This document shows, piece after piece, positions 1-8,566 of a stretch of 64,000 nucleotides of DNA. The first letter of the stretch is position 1. Each line of letters starts with the position of its first letter. The stretch lies in assembly GCF_000379605.1 (NCBI RefSeq), contig NZ_KB902578.1, positions 119,361 to 183,360 on the forward strand, written 5' to 3'. A program made the position numbers and the translations under genes. The DNA is from Rhizobium giardinii bv. giardinii H152. Lineage in GTDB: Bacteria; Pseudomonadota; Alphaproteobacteria; Rhizobiales; Rhizobiaceae. The notes under the pieces are model-generated. The model saw nothing but the letters and a program-made list of their open reading frames with translations. It had not been told where the DNA came from and searched no databases.

Positions 1-716
1 TCGACAACGTCTCCTTCACGTTGCGCGCCGGCGAAATCGTCGGCATCGCCGGCGTGGCGGGCAACGGCCAGTCGGAATTGCTCGAGGCGATTTCGGGCAT
101 TCGCAGGGCTGTCAGCGGCACGGTGCTGCTCAACGGCAAGCCGATCGACGTGACCGGCCATGCCGATCCTGGCGACCTGCGCAACCGCGGTCTCGCCCAT
201 GTGCCGGAAGACCGCCACCATGTCGGCCTCGTGCTGAAGTTCGATGAGGCCGAGAACGGCATTCTCGGCTACCACAATGACAAGCGCTACCTGAACGGCG
301 TCTTCCTCGACACCAAGGCGATCCAGGCCGACGCCGAGGAAAAGATCAGGAAATACGACATCAGGCCGCCCAATCCGCGGCTGAAGACGGCGAATTTCTC
401 CGGCGGCAACCAGCAGAAGATCGTGCTGGCGCGGGAAATGGAGCGCGGGCCGGACGTGCTGATCATCGGCCAGCCGACGCGCGGCGTCGATGTCGGCGCC
501 ATCGAATTCATCCACAAGCGGATCATCGAGATGCGCGACCAGGGCAAGGCAGTCCTGCTCGTTTCCGTCGAGCTCGACGAGATCCGCGCCCTGTCCGACC
601 GCATCATCGTCATGTTCGCGGGCCGCGTCGTCGGCGAGCGGGAGCCGGATGCGACCGAAGGGGAACTGGGCCTCTTGATGGCCGGTGTCGAAGGCCGCAA
701 GGAGGCCGCCGAATGA
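1..716 (+). CDS. Nucleoside (BMP-type) ABC transporter, ATP-binding subunit, 3' part
   Basis: The reading frame is open from the left edge (first full codon at base 3), so this is the C-terminal ~238 residues of a protein that is normally about 510 residues with two ATPase domains. What is visible is the second nucleotide-binding domain. Its P-loop region reads GVAGNGQSEL, where Gln replaces the usual Lys. The signature is SGGNQQK. The Walker B region ends IIGQPTRGVD, with Gln in place of the catalytic Glu. Such a degenerate second domain is typical of RbsA/YufO-type sugar and nucleoside importers. The gene ends in an ATGA overlap with the first permease and is followed by salvage enzymes, so nucleoside uptake is the likely role. 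The substrate itself is inferred from these neighbours. Confidence 0.9.
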   Translation, partial: DNVSFTLRAGEIVGIAGVAGNGQSELLEAISGIRRAVSGTVLLNGKPIDVTGHADPGDLRNRGLAHVPEDRHHVGLVLKFDEAENGILGYHNDKRYLNGVFLDTKAIQADAEEKIRKYDIRPPNPRLKTANFSGGNQQKIVLAREMERGPDVLIIGQPTRGVDVGAIEFIHKRIIEMRDQGKAVLLVSVELDEIRALSDRIIVMFAGRVVGEREPDATEGELGLLMAGVEGRKEAAE

Positions 717-1843
717 GCAATCCATACGCAAAGCTGCCGGCCTGGGCCGAATATGGCCTGATCCCGCTGGTCAACCTCGTCGTCGCCTTCCTGGTGGCGG
801 GGCTCGTCGTGCTCCTGGTCGGCGAAAACCCCCTGAATGCCGCCTATCACATGATCAACGGTGCCTTCGGCCGCGGCGAATATATCGGCTTCACGCTCTA
901 CTACGCGACGACCTTCATCTTCACCGGCCTGTCGGTCGCCGTGGCCTTCCACGCCGGCCTGTTCAATATCGGCAGTGAAGGCCAGGCCTATATCGGCGGC
1001 ATCGGCGTGGCGCTCGCCTGTCTCTGGCTCGACAAGACCATGCCCTGGTTCGTCGTTTTCCCGCTGGCGATCGTCGGTTCGGCCGCCTTCGGCGCGCTCT
1101 GGGCGTTCCTGCCCGGCTGGCTGCAGGCCAAGCGCGGCAGCCATGTGGTCATCACCACCATCATGTTCAACTTCATTGCCTCGAGCCTGATGGTCTATCT
1201 GTTGACCCGCGTTCTGAAGCCGCTCGGCTCCATGGCGCCGCAGACCCGGACTTTCGAGGCGGGCGGCCAGTTGCCGAAGCTCGACTGGCTGTTATCGGTG
1301 TTCGGGCTCGAGGTCGGCAACGCGCCGTTCAACGTCTCCTTCCTGCTTGCCCTTCTCGCCGCATTTGGCGTCTGGGTGCTGATCTGGCGCACCAAGCTCG
1401 GCTACGAGATGCGCACCATGGGCTTCAGCCCCTCGGCCGCCCGATACGCCGGGATGAAGGAAGCCCGCATCACCGTCATCGTCATGATGATTTCCGGCGG
1501 CCTCGCCGGCCTGATGGCTTTGAACCCGATCATGGGCGAGCAGTTCCGCATGCAACTGGACTTCGTCCAGGGCGCCGGCTTCGTCGGCATCGCGGTTGCG
1601 CTGATGGGCCGATCGCATCCGGCAGGCATCATTCCGGCGGCGATCCTGTTCGGCATGCTCTACCAGGGCGGCGCTGAAATAGCCTTCGAAATGCCCTCCA
1701 TCTCGCGCGACATGATCGTCATCATTCAGGGCCTCGTCATCCTGTTTGCCGGCGCACTCGAAAACATGTTCCGCCCGGCAATCGGTCGCGGTTTTGCCAC
1801 GTTCGGCCGGCGCTTCCCGGTCGCCGCAGAGAGGGGAGCGTAA
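713..1843 (+). CDS. Nucleoside ABC transporter permease (first)
   Basis: This 376-residue, very hydrophobic protein belongs to the BPD_transp_2 permease family (YufP/NupB-like). The motif GSEGQAYIGG around residues 88-96 matches the EAA-like loop region of this family. It probably spans the inner membrane about 8-10 times and forms half of the channel for nucleosides delivered by a BMP-type lipoprotein, which would lie left of the window. The start ATG overlaps the stop of the ATPase gene by four bases, and only three bases separate its stop from the next permease, so the three genes are translationally coupled. Assignment to nucleosides instead of sugars rests on the deaminase and phosphorylase genes downstream. 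Confidence 0.9.
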   Translation: MSNPYAKLPAWAEYGLIPLVNLVVAFLVAGLVVLLVGENPLNAAYHMINGAFGRGEYIGFTLYYATTFIFTGLSVAVAFHAGLFNIGSEGQAYIGGIGVALACLWLDKTMPWFVVFPLAIVGSAAFGALWAFLPGWLQAKRGSHVVITTIMFNFIASSLMVYLLTRVLKPLGSMAPQTRTFEAGGQLPKLDWLLSVFGLEVGNAPFNVSFLLALLAAFGVWVLIWRTKLGYEMRTMGFSPSAARYAGMKEARITVIVMMISGGLAGLMALNPIMGEQFRMQLDFVQGAGFVGIAVALMGRSHPAGIIPAAILFGMLYQGGAEIAFEMPSISRDMIVIIQGLVILFAGALENMFRPAIGRGFATFGRRFPVAAERGA

Positions 1844-1846
1844 GCC

Positions 1847-2818
1847 ATGGAGTTTTTCGACACGATCGTCGCGATCCTCGAATCCACCATCCGCGTCTCC
1901 GTCCCGCTGATTTTCGCGGCACTTGCCGGCCTGTTCACCGAGCGGGCAGGAGTGTTCGACATCGGGCTGGAGGGCAAGATGCTGGGTGCAGCCTTTGCCG
2001 CCGGCGCGGTGGCTGCCGTCACCGGCTCCGTGCTGATGGGGCTGCTGGCGGCGATCCTGATCTCGGTGCTGCTCTCGCTGGTGCATGGCTATGCCTCGAT
2101 CACCCAGCGCGGCAGCCAGATCGTCTCGGGCGTCGCCATCAACTTCATCGTCGCCGGCTCGACGGTCATTCTCGGTGAAGCCTGGTTCAGGCAGGGCGGC
2201 CGCACGCCGGCACTGGACGCCGACGCCCGCTTCCAGACGGTGACGTTCCCCTTCGCCGATGCGGTGAAGGACGTGCCGATCTTCGGGCCGATCTATTCCA
2301 ACCTGCTCTCCGGACATTTCATTCTCACCTATGTTGCCTTCCTGCTCGTGCCCTTCAGCTGGTGGGTGCTCTACCGTACCCGCTTCGGCCTGCGTCTGCG
2401 TGCCGTCGGGGAAAATCCGGGTGCGGTCGATACGGCGGGCATTTCGGTGATCTGGCTGCGTTATCGTGCGGTCATCTGCTGCGGCATCCTCTGCGGTTTC
2501 GCCGGCGCCTATCTGTCGCTTGCCATGAGCGCCGGTTTCGTCAAGGGCATGACGGCGGGCAAGGGCTATATCGCGCTCGCCGCCCTGATCTTCGCCAAGT
2601 GGCGGCCGGTCAACATCATGATGGCCTGCCTGCTGTTCGGCTTTCTCGATGCACTGGCGATCCGGCTGCAGGGCAATCCGCTGCCCTTCATCGGCCAGGT
2701 ACCCGTGCAACTGATGCAGGCGCTGCCCTATATCCTGACCGTCATCCTGCTCGCCGGCTTCATCGGCAAGGCGGTCCCGCCGAAGGCCGGCGGCGTACCC
2801 TATGTGAAGGAGCGTTGA
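1847..2818 (+). CDS. Nucleoside ABC transporter permease (second)
   Basis: A 323-residue integral membrane protein of the YufQ/NupC permease type, the partner of the preceding permease. The conserved start of this subfamily is visible as TERAGVFDIGLEGKM at residues 31-45, followed by alternating hydrophobic segments. It should pair with the 376-residue permease to make the heterodimeric membrane channel. Only two bases lie between its stop and the cytidine deaminase start, so importer and first salvage enzyme are in one operon. No internal stop or unusual composition was noticed. Confidence 0.9.
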   Translation: MEFFDTIVAILESTIRVSVPLIFAALAGLFTERAGVFDIGLEGKMLGAAFAAGAVAAVTGSVLMGLLAAILISVLLSLVHGYASITQRGSQIVSGVAINFIVAGSTVILGEAWFRQGGRTPALDADARFQTVTFPFADAVKDVPIFGPIYSNLLSGHFILTYVAFLLVPFSWWVLYRTRFGLRLRAVGENPGAVDTAGISVIWLRYRAVICCGILCGFAGAYLSLAMSAGFVKGMTAGKGYIALAALIFAKWRPVNIMMACLLFGFLDALAIRLQGNPLPFIGQVPVQLMQALPYILTVILLAGFIGKAVPPKAGGVPYVKER

Positions 2819-2820
2819 TC

Positions 2821-3213
2821 ATGGAAAGCGAGCTTTTCGAAGCCGCCCGCGCGGCGATGGCGAAGGCCCATGCCCCCTATTCCAAATTTCCCGTCGGGGC
2901 CGCCATCCGCGCCGAGGACGGCAAGATCTATAGCGGCGCCAACATCGAGAACCTGTCCTTTCCGGAGGGCTGGTGCGCCGAGACGACGGCGATCAGCCAT
3001 ATGGTCATGGCTGGCCAGTGCAAGATCCTCGAGGTTGCCGTCATTGCCGAGAAACTGGCGCTCTGCCCGCCCTGCGGCGGCTGCCGCCAGCGGCTTGCCG
3101 AGTTCTCCGGCGCCTCGACCCGCATCTTTCTGTGCGACGAGACCGGCGTGAAGAAGACGCTTTCGATGTCCGAACTGCTGCCGCATTCTTTCGAGACCGA
3201 GATCCTCGGATGA
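2821..3213 (+). CDS. cdd: Cytidine deaminase
   Basis: A 130-residue zinc enzyme that converts cytidine and deoxycytidine to uridine and deoxyuridine. The start at 2821 gives the usual length of the small tetrameric class; the frame is open further upstream but that part runs inside the permease gene. Cys52 with Glu54 (WCAETTAIS) and the PCGGC motif (Cys85, Cys88) are the three zinc ligands and the catalytic glutamate. NIENLSFPEG at 41-50 fits the substrate loop. It follows the nucleoside importer by two bases and overlaps the purine nucleoside phosphorylase start by four bases (ATGA), placing it in the uptake and salvage operon. Confidence 0.95.
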   Translation: MESELFEAARAAMAKAHAPYSKFPVGAAIRAEDGKIYSGANIENLSFPEGWCAETTAISHMVMAGQCKILEVAVIAEKLALCPPCGGCRQRLAEFSGASTRIFLCDETGVKKTLSMSELLPHSFETEILG

Positions 3214-4007
3214 CCGCCGCGGCCGATATGCTCAGGACCCGGCTTTCCGGGCTTTCGCCACGCTACGGCATCGTGCTCGGTTCGGGCCTCGGCTCGCTCG
3301 TCGAGGCCGTCGTCGATCCGGAGCGGATTCCCTATGCCGATATTCCGGGCTTCCCGGTCAGCGCCGTCTCCGGCCATGCGGGCGAACTGGTCGCCGGCAC
3401 GATCGGCGGCGTTGCAGTCATCGTGCTTTCAGGCCGCGTGCATTTCTACGAGCGTGGCGATGCCAATGCCATGCGCGGCCCGATCGAGGCGCTGAAGGCC
3501 CTTGGCGTCGAGACACTGATCCTCACCAATTCGGCCGGTTCCCTGCGCGAGGACCTGCCACCGGGCTCGGTGATGCAGATCACCGACCACATCAACTTTT
3601 CCGGCGCCAGCCCGCTGATCGGCGTCGAGAGCGACGACCGTTTCGTCGGCCTGACCTCCGCCTACGATGGCGAACTGGCCGAGCGCATGCGCGCTGCGGC
3701 AGTCAAGCTCGATATTCCGCTCGGCTCGGGCGTCTACATGTGGTTCTCCGGCCCGAATTTCGAAACACCGGCCGAAATCCGCATGGCACGCATTCTCGGC
3801 GCCGATGCGGTCGGCATGTCGACGGTGCCGGAGGTCATTCTGGCGCGGTTCTTCGGGTTGAGGGTCGCGGCGGCCTCGGTGATCACCAATTTCGGGGCGG
3901 GCATGACGGGTGGTGAACTCAGCCATCATGAAACCAAGGACATGGCGCCGATCGGCGGGCGCCGCCTTGCCGCCATCCTGACGGAAATGATCTCGGCCAA
4001 GGCCTGA
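3210..4007 (+). CDS. punA: Purine nucleoside phosphorylase (trimeric class)
   Basis: A 265-residue enzyme that splits purine (deoxy)nucleosides with phosphate into base and (deoxy)ribose-1-phosphate. Family motifs are in order: GSGLG at 24-28, GRVHFYE at 75-81, TNSAGSL near 106-112, GPNFETPAE at 181-189, VGMSTVPE at 201-208 and VITNFGAGM near 225-232. The Asn in the last motif is the residue that in this class usually favours 6-oxopurines (inosine, guanosine). That fits the adenosine deaminase gene further along, which would turn adenosine into inosine. The start was chosen because its ATG overlaps the cdd stop, and the upstream frame runs through cdd. Confidence 0.92.
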   Translation: MTAAADMLRTRLSGLSPRYGIVLGSGLGSLVEAVVDPERIPYADIPGFPVSAVSGHAGELVAGTIGGVAVIVLSGRVHFYERGDANAMRGPIEALKALGVETLILTNSAGSLREDLPPGSVMQITDHINFSGASPLIGVESDDRFVGLTSAYDGELAERMRAAAVKLDIPLGSGVYMWFSGPNFETPAEIRMARILGADAVGMSTVPEVILARFFGLRVAAASVITNFGAGMTGGELSHHETKDMAPIGGRRLAAILTEMISAKA

Positions 4008-4117
4008 CGGGCGGCCTGCGTGCGGCATGGGCGGAAACGGTTTGCGTGCCGACTTTAAGCGTATAGAACAAGCATTCGCGATCCCCCGGCTGGGCCACGA
4101 ACCATCGCGGCGTAAAA

Positions 4118-4903
4118 ATGGACGGACCCATGATGCTCGAAGCCACCAATCGCCAGATAGCTGCGTTTGCACTGTCCTTGATGGATCTCACCGATCTGAC
4201 GGACGATTGTACGCCGGAAGCGATCGAGAGGCTCTGCGCTTGCGCCCGCACCCGCCATGGTCACACGGCCGCCATCTGCATCTGGCCGCCTTTCGTCGCC
4301 CAGGCCCGCGCCATTCTCGGTCCCAACAGCCCGGTTAAGATCGCGACGGTCGCCAATTTCCCGTCCGGCGATCTGGCGGTCGACACTGTCGTGGAGGAGA
4401 CACGGCGAGCCATCGGCGACGGTGCCGACGAAATCGACCTGGTCATTCCGTATCGCGCCTTCATGGCCGGCGATGAACAGGCCGTGCGCAGGATGATTTC
4501 GGCCGTTCGCCGGGTTTGCCCGGCACCGGTGCTGCTGAAGGCGATCCTTGAGACCGGCGAGCTGCGGGACCGCGACCTGATCCGCAGTGCTTCGCACATC
4601 GCCATCCAGGAGGGTGCCGACTTCCTCAAGACCTCGACCGGCAAGGTCGCCGTCAACGCGACGCTGGAGGCAGCCGACATCATGCTCACCTGCATCCGCG
4701 AAAGCGGCCGGAAAGTTGGCTTCAAGGCGGCTGGCGGCGTGCGCACGATCGGTGATGCCCGCATGTATCTCAATCTCGCCGCGACGATCCATAGCCCGGA
4801 CTGGCCGATGCCTTCGACATTCCGCTTCGGTGCATCGGGTCTGCTCGACATCCTCTCGGTGCTCGAGGACCGAGAGCCTGTCGCCGGCGCAACGGCGTAT
4901 TGA
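4118..4903 (+). CDS. deoC: Deoxyribose-phosphate aldolase
   Basis: A 261-residue class I aldolase that cleaves 2-deoxyribose-5-phosphate to acetaldehyde and glyceraldehyde-3-phosphate. The Schiff-base lysine is Lys171 in FLKTSTGK, the second lysine is Lys203 in VGFKAAGGVRT, and the proton-relay aspartate is Asp107 in EIDLVIPYRA. TVANFPSG at 77-84 is also typical. ATG codons at 4118, 4130 and 4133 are all possible starts; the most upstream is given. The stop at 4901-4903 touches the thymidine phosphorylase start region. A 110-base gap separates it from the phosphorylase upstream, so an extra promoter there is possible. Confidence 0.95.
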   Translation: MDGPMMLEATNRQIAAFALSLMDLTDLTDDCTPEAIERLCACARTRHGHTAAICIWPPFVAQARAILGPNSPVKIATVANFPSGDLAVDTVVEETRRAIGDGADEIDLVIPYRAFMAGDEQAVRRMISAVRRVCPAPVLLKAILETGELRDRDLIRSASHIAIQEGADFLKTSTGKVAVNATLEAADIMLTCIRESGRKVGFKAAGGVRTIGDARMYLNLAATIHSPDWPMPSTFRFGASGLLDILSVLEDREPVAGATAY

Positions 4904-4905
4904 CG

Positions 4906-6219
4906 ATGATCCCGCAGGAGGTCATCCGCCGCAAGCGAGACGGAGAGGCACTGGACAAGGCGGATATTACCGCCTTCGTCCGTGGTCTTGCCGATGGCTC
5001 GATTTCCGAAGGGCAGGTGGCGGCCTTCGCCATGGCCGTCTGGTTCTCCGGCATGAGCCTCGATGAGACCGTGTCGCTCACGCTCGCCATGCGCGACAGC
5101 GGCGACGTGCTGTCCTGGGCGGCCATCGACAAGCCCGTTGCCGACAAGCACTCCACGGGCGGTGTCGGCGACAATGTCTCGCTGATGCTGGCGCCGATCG
5201 TGGCGGCCTGCGGCCTCGCCGTGCCGATGATCTCCGGCCGCGGCCTTGGTCATACCGGCGGCACGCTCGACAAGCTGGAATCGATCCCGGGCTACGACAT
5301 CAAGCCGTCCGCGGCGCTGCTCCGGCAGGTGGTGAAGGACGCCGGCTGCGCCGTCATTGGCCAGACTGCCGACCTCGCCCCCGCCGACCGGCGGCTTTAC
5401 GCCATCCGCGACGTGACGGCGACGGTCGATTCCGTGCCGCTGATCACCGCCTCGATCCTGTCGAAGAAGCTGGCGGCAGGGCTGCAGTCGCTGGTGCTCG
5501 ATGTCAAGATCGGCAATGGCGCCTTCATGGTCGGGCTGCAGGAGGCCGAGACGCTGGCCCGCTCGCTGGTCGGCGTCGCCAATGGCGCGGGCGTGAAGAC
5601 CACCGCCCTGATCACCGACATGAACGAACCGCTGGCGGATGCCGCCGGCAACGCCGTCGAAATTGAAAATTGCCTCGCCTTCCTGCGTGGCGAGAAGGCC
5701 GGTACACGCCTTGAAGCGGTGGTCATGTCCCTTGCCGCTGAAATGCTGTCAACCTCGGGTTTCACTGTCAGCCCGGCCGAAGGCACCGATCTTGCTCGCC
5801 GCGCCCTCAAGAGCGGCGCTGCGCTGGAACGGTTCGCCCGCATGGTGCATCTGCTCGGCGGCCCCACCGACTTTGTCGAGCGGGCGCATGCCTATCTGCC
5901 GGTGGCGCCGGTCGTCCTGCCCGTCGAGGCGCCGATTGAAGGCTTTCTTCACAGTTGCAACGCGCGCGATGTCGGCATGGAGGTCATCGCGCTTGGTGGC
6001 GGGCGGACGCGCCCGGACGAGCCGATCGATCACCGGGTCGGCTTCAGCGGGCTGAAACCGCTCGGCACGAAGGTCGCCAAGGGCGAGCCCTTCGCCTTCG
6101 TCCATGCCGCGAGTGAAGACGCTGCGCAGAAATCGCGTTCACGGCTTCTGGAGATCTACGCGATCAGCGAGGAAGCGCCCGCAGGGCGTCCCGTCGTCAT
6201 CTCGAAAATCAGCGGGTAA
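4906..6219 (+). CDS. deoA: Thymidine phosphorylase
   Basis: A 437-residue enzyme that phosphorolyses thymidine and deoxyuridine to the free base and deoxyribose-1-phosphate. The family signature SGRGLGHTGGT is at 110-120 and is followed by LDKLESIPGY; KHSTGGVGDN at 81-90 is the phosphate-binding loop. The ATG at 4906 is two bases past the deoC stop; a TTG at 4900 in the same frame would add two residues and overlap deoC. The 3' end overlaps the end of the convergent aspartic protease gene by 11 bases. Its product feeds DeoB and DeoC, both encoded in this window. Confidence 0.95.
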   Translation: MIPQEVIRRKRDGEALDKADITAFVRGLADGSISEGQVAAFAMAVWFSGMSLDETVSLTLAMRDSGDVLSWAAIDKPVADKHSTGGVGDNVSLMLAPIVAACGLAVPMISGRGLGHTGGTLDKLESIPGYDIKPSAALLRQVVKDAGCAVIGQTADLAPADRRLYAIRDVTATVDSVPLITASILSKKLAAGLQSLVLDVKIGNGAFMVGLQEAETLARSLVGVANGAGVKTTALITDMNEPLADAAGNAVEIENCLAFLRGEKAGTRLEAVVMSLAAEMLSTSGFTVSPAEGTDLARRALKSGAALERFARMVHLLGGPTDFVERAHAYLPVAPVVLPVEAPIEGFLHSCNARDVGMEVIALGGGRTRPDEPIDHRVGFSGLKPLGTKVAKGEPFAFVHAASEDAAQKSRSRLLEIYAISEEAPAGRPVVISKISG

Positions 6220-6727
6220 GGTAAAGCGCGCCGTTTTCGACGCGATAGGACGAGAGCTTGTTGAGGAAGCTCATGCCGACGAGCATGCCCGACAGGGATT
6301 TGTCGGGAAGCACCATGGCCTCGACATCCCGGACCGAGATGGTGCCGATCTCGACCCGGTCCAGGCTGACACGCGCTGCCTTGACCGTTCCGTTTGCCGT
6401 GCTCACCGGCGCATTGAAGGATAGCGATCCCGTCGAAACGCCAAGTCGCCGCGCCGTCGATATGTTGATGGCGATCACGCTGGCGCCGGTATCGACGAGA
6501 CCATCCTGCTTGCGGCCATTGATCGTGAAGGTACCGAAGAAGTGTCCGCCGGCGCTCGGCTTAAGCAGTACGCCCTTGCCCCCGGCATATTTTGCCGTGC
6601 TCGCCTGCTGCGGCCTGGCTTCGGTGCTTTCCGTTTTCGGGCGGTCGAGATAGGAGGTGGCAAGCCCCGGCAGCAGCATGGCTGCGGCGACCATGCCTCC
6701 GGCAAAGATGGATAAACGCACCAGCAT
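6209..6727 (-). CDS. Membrane-anchored retropepsin-like aspartic protease (TIGR02281 type)
   Basis: A 172-residue protein with one N-terminal membrane segment (about residues 4-25), a polar linker, and a single retropepsin-like domain. The catalytic motif is GLVDTGAS with Asp79. A second family motif, MLVGMSFL, lies towards the C-terminus. One catalytic Asp per chain means it must dimerise, as retroviral proteases do. The active domain would face the periplasm. Proteins of this clan AA family are widespread in alphaproteobacteria, but substrates are mostly unknown. A GTG at 6736 in frame is an alternative start; the ATG at 6727 has a GGGG-rich stretch at a better distance. It is convergent with deoA and overlaps it by 11 bases. 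Confidence 0.85.
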   Translation of the reverse strand: MLVRLSIFAGGMVAAAMLLPGLATSYLDRPKTESTEARPQQASTAKYAGGKGVLLKPSAGGHFFGTFTINGRKQDGLVDTGASVIAINISTARRLGVSTGSLSFNAPVSTANGTVKAARVSLDRVEIGTISVRDVEAMVLPDKSLSGMLVGMSFLNKLSSYRVENGALYLTR

Positions 6728-6792
6728 CCGTGTCACACCCCGAACGTCGAAACTGAGCTTTCAGCTAAACCACATGCGCGCTAACGGAATGC

Positions 6793-6821
6793 AAAAAGCC
6801 GCCGGAATTTTCGGCGGCTTT
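6793..6821 (-). terminator. Rho-independent terminator of upp
   Basis: A perfect 10-bp stem (AAAGCCGCCG with CGGCGGCTTT) and a 7-base loop lie 37 bases past the upp stop. On the - strand the stem is followed by five T residues, the orientation expected for ending the deoB-add-upp transcript. Confidence 0.85.
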
Positions 6822-6857
6822 CCGTTGATTGTGAAAATCTGGTTAAGGAACCCGAAA

Positions 6858-7487
6858 TCACTTCGTCCCGTACATCCGGTCGCCGGCGTCGCCGAGACCC
6901 GGCACGATATAGCCGTGCTCGTTGAGGTGGCTGTCGATGGCCGCGGTGTAGATCGGCACGTCCGGATGCGCTGTCTGGAAATTGCGGATGCCTTCAGGTG
7001 CTGCGAGCAGGCAGAGGAAGCGCAGCTTGGTGGCGCCGCGTTCCTTCAGCTTGTCGATCGCGGCGATCGAGGAATTGCCGGTCGCGAGCATCGGGTCGAC
7101 GACGATGACGAGGCGCTCCGACAGGCTTTCGGGCGCCTTGAAGTAATACTCGACGGCTTCCAGCGTTTCATGGTCGCGATAGACGCCGACATGCGAGACG
7201 CGGGCGGAGGGGACGAGTTCCAGCATGCCTTCGAGCAGGCCGTTGCCGGCGCGCAGGATCGAGGCGAACACCAGCTTCTTGCCTTCGAGAACCGGCGCCT
7301 GGATGACCTGCATCGGCGTCTCGATGGTTTCCAGCGTCAGTTCGAGGTCGCGGGTGACCTCGTAGCAGAGCAGGGTGGAGATTTCGCGCAGGAGGCGGCG
7401 GAAACCTGCCGTCGAGGTCTCCTTCTTGCGCATGATGGTCAGCTTGTGCTGAACGAGCGGATGATTGATGACTGTAACGCCGTCCAT
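6858..7487 (-). CDS. upp: Uracil phosphoribosyltransferase
   Basis: A 209-residue enzyme that makes UMP from uracil and PRPP, rescuing the uracil released by thymidine/uridine phosphorylase action. The PRPP-binding motif [11 protein letters not shown] is at 129-139. [13 protein letters not shown] near 77-88 and the C-terminal [12 protein letters not shown] uracil-binding region match the family. The start at 7487 gives the standard length and has GGAGGG eight bases upstream; an in-frame ATG 33 bases earlier gives a non-conserved extension. It is the last gene of the leftward deoB-add-upp unit and is followed by a strong terminator. Confidence 0.96.
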   Translation of the reverse strand: MDGVTVINHPLVQHKLTIMRKKETSTAGFRRLLREISTLLCYEVTRDLELTLETIETPMQVIQAPVLEGKKLVFASILRAGNGLLEGMLELVPSARVSHVGVYRDHETLEAVEYYFKAPESLSERLVIVVDPMLATGNSSIAAIDKLKERGATKLRFLCLLAAPEGIRNFQTAHPDVPIYTAAIDSHLNEHGYIVPGLGDAGDRMYGTK

Positions 7488-7597
7488 GGCCAAGCCCTCC
7501 TTCGGAAACCAGAAATTCAAGTTCCTTTTTTCACAGAAGGGCGAACCCCTGCAAGGGGCGACCGGCGCTTTGCGGCATCATCCCCAGCCGGAAAGGC

Positions 7598-8566
7598 TTA
7601 CAATGCCGCCAGCAGGCGCCGTCTGGTCGCCTCGTCGACGAAGGCCGCCTCGATTGCGGTGCGGGTCATGCCATTGATCTCGTCGTCGGAAAAACCCATC
7701 ACCTGAGAGGCGATCTCGTATTCCTGCTGCAGCGAGGTGTGGAAGAACGGCGGATCGTCGGAATTGAGCGTTACCCGGCATCCTGCCTGATGAAGAGCGC
7801 GCAGCGGATGCGAGGCGAAATCCGGGAACACCTGCAGCGAAACGTTGGAGCCGGGGCAGGTCTCCAGCACCACGCCTTCGTCGGCGATCCGCTTGACGAG
7901 ATCGGCATCCTCGATGGCGCGCACGCCATGGCTGATGCGTGACGGGCGGACGTGGTCGAGCGCATCGCGGACGCTGAAGGCGCCGGCCATTTCACCGGCA
8001 TGGATGGTGAGGCCGAGGCCCGCATCGCGGGCGATGTCGAAGGCGCGGGCAAAGTCCGCAACGTTATGCATGCGCTCCTCGCCGGCGAGGTTGAGGCCCG
8101 TTACCAGCCCATGTTGGCGTTTTGCCGCATAAAGTGCCGTGCGTTCCGCGGCTTCCGGTCCCATGTGGCGGATGAGGGTGATGATCATCCGGCCTTCGAT
8201 ACCGGTCTTTGCCTTGGCCGCCTCGATGCCGGCCGAAAGCCCGCGAAGATAGGCGTCGCTGCCGATGCCGATCGTGTTGCCGTGATCGGGCGAGACGATG
8301 ATCTCGCTGTAGACGGTACCTGCCAGCGCAAGCTCCGTCAGATAGGCCTCCGCCAGCAGCGCGTAGTCTTCCTCGCTTCGAAAGAGTTCGGCAACGGCGT
8401 CGTAGCATTTCAGGAAATGGCTGAAATCCGCCCAGACATAGGCACCATCCTCGATGATGCCGCTGACATCGACATTGTATTTTCGCGCCTGGACGAGAGC
8501 GAGCGCCGGCGGCGCCGCACCCTCGATATGGCAGTGCAACTCCGCCTTCTTGAGATGTGCAGTCAC
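7598..8566 (-). CDS. add: Adenosine deaminase
   Basis: A 322-residue metal-dependent hydrolase that deaminates (deoxy)adenosine to (deoxy)inosine. The metal ligands His11 and His13 are in HCHIEG, the HAGE motif is in the middle ([10 protein letters not shown]), and [11 protein letters not shown] near the C-terminus carries the last metal aspartate and its neighbour. The protein starts at a GTG whose GTGA overlaps the stop of deoB, which indicates translational coupling. The trimeric-type purine nucleoside phosphorylase on the other arm would use the inosine made here. A 110-base gap with only a weak hairpin separates it from upp. Confidence 0.93.
   Translation of the reverse strand: MTAHLKKAELHCHIEGAAPPALALVQARKYNVDVSGIIEDGAYVWADFSHFLKCYDAVAELFRSEEDYALLAEAYLTELALAGTVYSEIIVSPDHGNTIGIGSDAYLRGLSAGIEAAKAKTGIEGRMIITLIRHMGPEAAERTALYAAKRQHGLVTGLNLAGEERMHNVADFARAFDIARDAGLGLTIHAGEMAGAFSVRDALDHVRPSRISHGVRAIEDADLVKRIADEGVVLETCPGSNVSLQVFPDFASHPLRALHQAGCRVTLNSDDPPFFHTSLQQEYEIASQVMGFSDDEINGMTRTAIEAAFVDEATRRRLLAAL

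Noticed and set aside
21..716. The ABC ATPase gene starting at the TTG at base 21
   Set aside because: The frame is open to the window edge and codes for conserved residues before this point; the protein is simply cut by the edge.
7540..7565. CCCCT-GCA-AGGGG hairpin between add and upp as a terminator
   Set aside because: Short stem and no T-run directly after it on the - strand; read-through from add to upp is more likely.
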